A DNA stretch of 26,121 nucleotides, taken from positions 1 to 26,121 of the IMG/VR virus record IMGVR_UViG_3300020439_000066. The stretch is one strand, 5' to 3'. The notes under the pieces are model-generated. The model searched no databases and was not told where the DNA came from. It saw nothing but the letters and a program-made list of their open reading frames with translations. This stretch comes from a virus. The position numbers and the translations under genes were made by a program. Positions 22,132-26,121 of the stretch are shown here, piece after piece; position 1 is the stretch's first letter, and every line of letters begins with the position of its first letter.

Positions 22132-22290
22132 TTATTTGCCTCCAAGAATTTGATTTTTATAAGTAATCCAAGAATGAATTTTAGGTATGCAATGATTGCA
22201 TAAAAAAATATTCTTGAATTGTTTAATTAAATATGTTTCCTTACAAACATTATCTATTGATGCTTTAACCTTACATTCATTACACTTCAT
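22132..22290 (-). CDS. Accessory cassette protein 7: small zinc-knuckle protein
   Basis: A 52-aa protein with two CxxC knuckles, MKCNEC at the very start and FLCNHC in the middle, plus a Cys at 16. It is likely a single zinc-binding fold. The ribosome-binding site GAGGGAG lies before the ATG. The ends abut the neighbouring gene within a base or two. No family recognised; together with the 97-aa cysteine-rich protein it shows that zinc-binding proteins recur in this cassette. Confidence 0.5.
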   Translation of the reverse strand: MKCNECKVKASIDNVCKETYLIKQFKNIFLCNHCIPKIHSWITYKNQILGGK

Positions 22291-22420
22291 TTTTATATTT
22301 CTCCCTCTGATTTAATAAACTTGTATTCTTCCATTGATTAAGATCCTCCTCTAAATCAATGATTCTTAGTTGTTGTAGGCTGAATATCAACCCACAGATT
22401 AAAATGATTTCTAGGTACAT
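22280..22420 (-). CDS. Accessory cassette protein 6: 46-aa membrane peptide
   Basis: A 46-aa protein with an N-terminal hydrophobic helix (YLEIILICGLIFSLQQL) and a soluble charged tail. AAGGAGG stands well before the ATG. Its last 11 bases overlap the next gene. Inside it, in another frame, a GAGGAGG site followed at a normal distance by ATG opens a 13-codon frame; that may be chance or a leader peptide. A small membrane-anchored accessory role is inferred. Confidence 0.45.
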   Translation of the reverse strand: MYLEIILICGLIFSLQQLRIIDLEEDLNQWKNTSLLNQREKYKNEV

Positions 22421-22422
22421 TT

Positions 22423-22596
22423 TTACGCCTCCTTGATATAGTTTCTAAAGTCTTTTAAAGCATCTTTTGTATTATAAAACATATATTGTTTTTTAATATA
22501 GGTATTATCTTTTATAGTGCTTAATAGTTTTAAACTTGAATAATAAGATACGCAGATATTGCCATACCAAGTTCGTTTAATTAATATATTATACAT
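22423..22596 (-). CDS. Accessory cassette protein 5 (57 aa)
   Basis: A 57-aa basic, Tyr-rich protein (MYNILIKRTWYGNICVSYYS, then YIKKQYMFYNTKDALKDF). GAGGAG is nine bases before the ATG. It has no motif. The gene sits within three bases of its upstream neighbour. The AAGGAGG site of the next gene lies in its last codons. Confidence 0.5.
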   Translation of the reverse strand: MYNILIKRTWYGNICVSYYSSLKLLSTIKDNTYIKKQYMFYNTKDALKDFRNYIKEA

Positions 22597-22599
22597 TGT

Positions 22600-22989
22600 T
22601 TACGCTCCTCTAGTTTTTAAAATGGTTTCATATTTATTGAATATTGTTTGCCCGTCTTTGATAATATATTTTGGTTTCTCTTTTATTGTAAGTCCCTCGC
22701 ATTTATGAACTAATTCATTTAATAAATCTTCATAGGCTTTTAGTTCTTGGTTGGCTTTTTCTTGATAGATTTCCCACCTTATGATAAATTGATCGGTGGG
22801 GTACTTTTCTATCTGTTTAATGGTCTCAGATAAAGAAATACAACATCCTAACATTTTATATGATTCAACCCCAAACCAATCGTAATTGGCAAATATATTA
22901 AATCCATATCTGATATTTTTGTTTTGCATTGTCCCATTTGGGAATAGGTTCACATCAATCCAATCTATATTTTTAATATTATTCTTCAT
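22600..22989 (-). CDS. Accessory cassette protein 4 (129 aa, hypothetical)
   Basis: A 129-aa protein. The N-terminal half has mixed strands (IDWIDVNLFPNGTMQ, YGFNIFANYDWFGV), the middle a helix (EIYQEKANQELKAYEDLLNE) and the end a KEKPKYIIKDGQ strand. AAGGAGG lies before the ATG. No family recognised. It is the largest protein of the cassette and a likely soluble effector or decoy. Confidence 0.55.
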   Translation of the reverse strand: MKNNIKNIDWIDVNLFPNGTMQNKNIRYGFNIFANYDWFGVESYKMLGCCISLSETIKQIEKYPTDQFIIRWEIYQEKANQELKAYEDLLNELVHKCEGLTIKEKPKYIIKDGQTIFNKYETILKTRGA

Positions 22990-22991
22990 TT

Positions 22992-23297
22992 CTATTTGCC
23001 CTCCTTAATTGGTGTTGCGAAGTCTTTGGTTAGTATTGTGTGAATATGCGTTTTTTCATTGTAAGTCATAGAATCAATTTCAATTCCTCTTTTCAATAAA
23101 TACTCTATTCCAATATCACGAGCATTATTATATGAATAATCATAAGAAATAATTTTGCTTACCTCATGGCGAGTATCATATATTTTTACTCTTGAGCCTT
23201 TATAATTAGTAGGCGGTAAGTATTTAATTTCTATACCTCGTAAATGATTTAAAAATAAATCTTTACCTTTTAATTTTATTTGATAGTTTGTTTTCAT
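22992..23297 (-). CDS. Accessory cassette protein 3 (PTN-x-KGSR-type protein)
   Basis: A 101-aa protein whose centre reads IKYLPPTNYKGSRVKIYD. I recall a similar (L/P)PTNxKGSRxK signature in small uncharacterised phage and plasmid proteins of diverse bacteria, often followed, as here, by a segment with DYSYNNARDIGIEYLLKRG. The basic KGSRVK loop suggests nucleic acid or phosphate contact. AAAGGAG precedes the ATG. Function unknown; family memory is not verified. Confidence 0.55.
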   Translation of the reverse strand: MKTNYQIKLKGKDLFLNHLRGIEIKYLPPTNYKGSRVKIYDTRHEVSKIISYDYSYNNARDIGIEYLLKRGIEIDSMTYNEKTHIHTILTKDFATPIKEGK

Positions 23298-23316
23298 TGT
23301 TATTTGTCTCCTTTGG

Positions 23317-23688
23317 TTAATTATTATAAATGTTTAGACTAAAAGAGTAATTTGGTTCTATGTCTACAAACTTTTTAACGCTTGTTAAATACTCTTCATA
23401 GTTTTTATTATGTCTGTTGTATTTCATACCCATAAATTCATATTCTCCACTTAATTCCTCTGAAAGCAAATCTTCCCACCCACAAAATAACATAGCCCAT
23501 TCATAAGGTCCACTTTCCCAAGATATTTCATAATATGTTTCATTATCTTCTGTTTTTTCTTCTCTTATAAATAGATATTCTGTGTCCATATCAAATTGCT
23601 TTGCATATTGTTTTAAATATCTGAATATTTGGTTTGATATACCTTTAGCCGTTTTATATTGATTAGGTTTTAGTTTTATATCCCTCAT
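23317..23688 (-). CDS. Accessory cassette protein 2: acidic Trp-rich protein
   Basis: A 123-aa protein with a basic N-terminal helix (KPNQYKTAKGISNQIFRYLK) and then a strongly acidic, aromatic stretch (about 42-88) holding roughly fourteen Asp/Glu and two basic residues, including ETYYEISWESGPYEWAM. Acidic compact proteins of this sort may mimic DNA and block host nucleases, but no known anti-restriction family is recognised. AAGGGGG lies before the ATG. It ends 19 bases before the next start. Confidence 0.55.
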   Translation of the reverse strand: MRDIKLKPNQYKTAKGISNQIFRYLKQYAKQFDMDTEYLFIREEKTEDNETYYEISWESGPYEWAMLFCGWEDLLSEELSGEYEFMGMKYNRHNKNYEEYLTSVKKFVDIEPNYSFSLNIYNN

Positions 23689-23690
23689 CC

Positions 23691-23873
23691 CTACTTTCCC
23701 CCTTTAAAAAACAATTCAGCTTCTTTTAATTTTACCATTGAATATTTTAAAGCAATGATAAATGCTTCCTCTTTGAGTTCATCGCCTATGCTAAAAACTT
23801 CGGATTGTATTAGTTCCTCAATTTCTGAAAGACGCTCTATTGCTATTTCATTTGATGTTTGATTTATTTTCAT
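23691..23873 (-). CDS. Accessory cassette protein 1 (60 aa, first of the unit)
   Basis: A 60-aa acidic helical protein (SNEIAIERLSEIEELIQSEV, then a leucine-rich helix ending in ELFFKGGK). It is the promoter-proximal gene of the leftward cassette, with GAGGAGG six bases before the ATG. No family recognised. A -10/-35 pair could not be assigned on this strand in the gap to its right. Confidence 0.52.
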   Translation of the reverse strand: MKINQTSNEIAIERLSEIEELIQSEVFSIGDELKEEAFIIALKYSMVKLKEAELFFKGGK

Positions 23874-24325
23874 ATCTGCCTCCTCAAGCGTATATGTTTG
23901 TGATTATTTGACTGCCTAAACTTACACATAAAACAAGCCGACACAATGAAATATTTACAATTATATATATAGAGACTTGCAAGAGCCGAGGGAAGATACT
24001 ATAAAGTATTAATTGAACAGATCCAGGGTAAGTGCAGCTATTATTAAAGTTAAAAGGGACGGACGGAATGAGTTGGTTTTATTAATTTAAAAGGTGTTTG
24101 GAACTTGGGACGGCTACTTTATCGACGGACACCACCCCCCCCCCATACCTTGCGACGCTGAGGACGAGGGGCATATATGTTACCCCCCGTACATATTTCT
24201 CAGCAAAACATCGCCCCCCCCTTAAATTTCACAATATCAAGAATTACCTATTTCATCTAATGATATTTCTAACATATATTCCAACCAATTTGAAAGACGC
24301 ACACAGAAAAAAATCACCGAAGGAG
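23874..24325. other. 452-bp non-coding divergent region with GACGG repeats and C-tracts
   Basis: No convincing gene. GACGG occurs four times at 24058, 24062, 24109 and 24124, with GACGC and GACGA nearby, in an otherwise AT-rich genome. Runs of C follow: ten (24135-24144), six (24183-24188) and eight (24214-24221). GCTGAG (24157-24162) pairs with CTCAGC (24199-24204), enclosing ATATGT (24175-24180) and ACATAT (24191-24196). It lies directly before the small terminase gene, where a packaging start site, or binding sites for the small terminase, would be expected. A reading frame through it to the terminase exists but its poly-Pro start is not credible. Confidence 0.5.
23977..24005 (+). promoter_or_regulatory. 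Candidate sigma70-type promoter for the terminase operon
   Basis: TTGCAA (23977-23982) and TATAAA (24000-24005) are separated by exactly 17 bases, giving a reasonable -35 and -10 on the + strand. The -10 overlaps a short dyad (ATACT...AGTAT). The first gene downstream is the small terminase at 24326, leaving an untranslated leader of about 310 bases that would contain the GACGG repeats. AT-rich DNA produces such matches by chance, so support is moderate. Confidence 0.4.
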
Positions 24326-24802
24326 ATGGAGAAATCTGCCGTCAATAAAGCAGTAAAGAACTTGCATGACAACAAATACTATGCAAACTTCTTATCAACA
24401 CTAGAGATCGACACCAGTCAAAAGGTTCGATTTACAGACGACAAAAAAGATGCTTTCTTAAAGACAATGGTTGATTGCCACGGATTTCCGTCCATAGCAG
24501 CAAACAAGATGGGATTCTACTACGGCAGTATTCAGCACGCAATGAAGAATGACCCTCAGTTTGCACAAGCTGTGGATGTTCTGCGTAAGTCCTTTAATCA
24601 AGAGCGTTTAGACGGATTAGAGAAACTATCGTATGAACAGGCTTCAGAGGCAAAAAACACAGCAGAGCGTATCTTTCAATTAAAAGCGTTAGATCCACAT
24701 AAGTACAGAGATAGAATGCAGAACAATAATACGCAAGTAAATGTCATGGTCGCAGGAATTACACCAAAAGAGCGTAGTAAGATGATAAAGAACATAAAAT
24801 GA
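24326..24802 (+). CDS. terS: Terminase small subunit
   Basis: A 158-aa protein from ATG 24326. Residues 35-60 (DDKKDAFLKTMVDCHGFPSI) begin an HTH-like unit, FPSIAANKMGFYYGSIQHAM, which recognises packaging DNA. After it come a helical oligomerisation segment (QFAQAVDVLRKSFNQERLDG) and AERIFQLKALDPHKYRDR, the latter typical of phage small terminases. The start is uncertain: GAAGGAG touches this ATG, too close for normal initiation, and in-frame alternatives upstream (ATG 24260, TTG 24290) lack a site. It forms an ATGA overlap with a 69-aa gene and is followed by the large subunit. Confidence 0.82.
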   Translation: MEKSAVNKAVKNLHDNKYYANFLSTLEIDTSQKVRFTDDKKDAFLKTMVDCHGFPSIAANKMGFYYGSIQHAMKNDPQFAQAVDVLRKSFNQERLDGLEKLSYEQASEAKNTAERIFQLKALDPHKYRDRMQNNNTQVNVMVAGITPKERSKMIKNIK

Positions 24803-25008
24803 AGTATTATCCATATGCCGTAGACAGCAAAGGTAACATTCAATATTTATCACCTAGAGATTTCTTACTTGACATATTACGGAGTTTATACGGATTGGAT
24901 AAAGTAGAATCTAAAGAAATTGTGGACACAGCGATAAAGATATTTGATTTGGAATCGGACGGTAGCTTACCAATAGATTGGAAAGAGTTATATAAGAATC
25001 AGGCATGA
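24799..25008 (+). CDS. Small protein between terminase subunits
   Basis: A 69-aa protein with ATGA overlaps at both ends, wedged between the small and large terminase genes. The sequence has strands (YYPYAVDSKGNIQYL), then an acidic helix (SPRDFLLDILRSLYGLD), and ends DWKELYKNQA. No family recognised. Its tight coupling suggests a role in packaging, such as a bridge or assembly factor for the terminase. Confidence 0.6.
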   Translation: MKYYPYAVDSKGNIQYLSPRDFLLDILRSLYGLDKVESKEIVDTAIKIFDLESDGSLPIDWKELYKNQA

Positions 25009-26121
25009 GTAACGATATATTAATTACATATAAGTTCCCAGATGGGACTCCAACTGATCCGTTACCACATCAGCAAGAATTTCATTTATATACAGGTTGG
25101 AGCAAGCATCATTTGCTTGCAGGCAGTTTAGGTACAGGAAAGACCGAGGCTATGTGCATGGAAGCGATCCAACAGAGTGCAGCGTATGAGAATAACTTAG
25201 GACTTATGGGACGAAAAGTATTAGATGCGTTCAAAAAATCGACATTGATTCAACTCCTGGACTTAGCAGGTGGTTTTGTTTCCAAGCACAGGTCTCAAGA
25301 TAGAGAAATAATCTTCAAAAATGGTTCAAGAATCGTATATATGGCTTTAGATGACTCTAGGGACTCGATACAGCGCATTAAGTCGATGAATCTAGGGTGG
25401 TATGCCTTTGACCAGTTAGAAGAGGTCTCTGAGCAGACCTTTATTGCTGCAGCAGGTCAGCTAAGAAAGAAAGGTGTTATGCGTTGTAGTTTCCATACTT
25501 GCAACCCTGCAGGACATGATTGGGTATGGAAGAAGTTCAAACAGCATAAAGAAAAGCAAAATAAGACAAAAGGTGACTACAGACTGATAGAAACTCGTAC
25601 TTGGACACCCGATGTACCTCCTCCTGAAACAGACGAAGAAGTCAAGGTTTATAGCGATAACCCACATCTCCCTGCAGATTACATCAAGCATTTACTCTCC
25701 ATGCCTCCAATGTGGGTTAATCGCTATGTATATTGCAGTTGGGATGATTTTGCAGGTTTGGTCTATCCGATGTTTGACGAAAAGATTCATGTGATAAAAC
25801 CCTTTGAAATGCCCAAGTGGTGGAATAGATATGTGGTTTACGACTATGGTTATAAAAACCCGACCTGCATACTATTTGCAGCTGTAGATGACGAGAAGAA
25901 TATCTATGTGTATGATATAATTTATGGCGATGAGATGCGTATAGATGAATTAGTACCGATGGTAGAAGATAGATTGGAAACGGGTATGGACTATGAGTTT
26001 ATCGCAGACCCATCTATCAACAGGACAGAGAGGGACGGTTATTCTATTGCTGATGAGTGGGAAGAGTATGGCATACAATGGGAGAGAGCCAATAACGATA
26101 AAAGAGCAGGATTTGACAGGG
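25005..26121 (+). CDS. terL: Terminase large subunit (3' truncated by window end)
   Basis: The visible 372 residues carry both activities of the packaging motor. The ATPase has Walker A GSLGTGKT (40-47), Walker B WYAFDQLEE (132-140, with D136 and catalytic E139 or E140) and the coupling motif CNPAGH (166-171). The nuclease starts with VVYDYGYKNPT (D280) and FIADPS (D335). The protein translocates DNA into the prohead and cuts it. No stop is reached before the window ends, so the C-terminal part of the nuclease domain is missing. The start is fixed by an ATGA overlap. The capsid, portal and tail genes would follow on the circular map. Confidence 0.95.
   Translation, partial: MSNDILITYKFPDGTPTDPLPHQQEFHLYTGWSKHHLLAGSLGTGKTEAMCMEAIQQSAAYENNLGLMGRKVLDAFKKSTLIQLLDLAGGFVSKHRSQDREIIFKNGSRIVYMALDDSRDSIQRIKSMNLGWYAFDQLEEVSEQTFIAAAGQLRKKGVMRCSFHTCNPAGHDWVWKKFKQHKEKQNKTKGDYRLIETRTWTPDVPPPETDEEVKVYSDNPHLPADYIKHLLSMPPMWVNRYVYCSWDDFAGLVYPMFDEKIHVIKPFEMPKWWNRYVVYDYGYKNPTCILFAAVDDEKNIYVYDIIYGDEMRIDELVPMVEDRLETGMDYEFIADPSINRTERDGYSIADEWEEYGIQWERANNDKRAGFDR

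Noticed and set aside
24135-24221. Classic G-quadruplex on the - strand
   Set aside because: The G10, G6 and G8 runs are separated by 38 and 25 bases, too far for a standard short-loop quadruplex. It is kept only as a possibility in the packaging-region finding.
24098-24325. N-terminal extension of the small terminase reading frame by 76 residues
   Set aside because: It reads through C10 and C8 runs as poly-Pro, has no ribosome-binding site and no terminase-like features. The terminase domain begins after 24326.

Overview
The window is most of one half of a tailed double-stranded DNA bacteriophage genome (Caudoviricetes). It is AT-rich (about one third G+C by eye, not computed) and very tightly packed: genes abut or overlap through ATGA, GTGA or TAATG junctions, and there are no host housekeeping genes, tRNAs, rRNA, CRISPR array, transposase or integrase. 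The order of modules suggests a podovirus-like virion. The composition resembles uncultured aquatic phages (LamG fibre, DUF5872-like basic protein, LPD38-like giant virion protein), but the host cannot be named from the sequence.

Layout. (1) 1-5684, + strand: end of a truncated gene, then three genes of rising size (270, 310 and 1285 aa) that look like an ejection or internal virion protein set. (2) 5685-10153, + strand: a 118-nt structured leader, a small beta-rich protein, a 1211-aa protein with four LamG-like and two carbohydrate-binding-like domains (likely receptor-binding fibre or spike), and a HeH/LEM-motif protein. (3) 10146-13111, + strand: a lysis-like module. It holds a run of tiny membrane and coiled-coil proteins, at least three of them apparent paralogues, interleaved with very basic proteins (one DUF5872-like) and ending in a lysozyme-like protein. 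(4) 13163-21056, + strand: early and DNA-metabolism genes. These are an HTH regulator, a RecB/Cas4-type nuclease, an SSB-like protein, a terminator, a block with two DNA methyltransferases and three PD-(D/E)XK-type nucleases, a MazG-like protein, small zinc-binding proteins, and a putative replication initiator whose gene contains an extremely AT-rich repeat/palindrome segment (candidate origin), followed by a possible helicase-loader-like gene. (5) 21117-23873, - strand: a cassette of twelve small unrecognised genes, ended by a terminator at the convergent junction. Three of the genes carry the same ribosome-binding leader. (6) 23874-26121: a 452-bp non-coding region with GACGG repeats, poly-C tracts and a candidate promoter, then the small terminase, a 69-aa gene and the large terminase, cut by the window end.

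How the parts fit. Replication, recombination and methylation genes read rightward and converge on the leftward accessory cassette. The packaging genes start a new rightward unit. The missing portal, capsid and tail genes would lie between the truncated large terminase at the right edge and the ejection-protein genes at the left edge of a circular map. The best places to look for something new are the leftward cassette, the methyltransferase/nuclease block and the run of membrane coiled-coil paralogues beside the endolysin-like gene.
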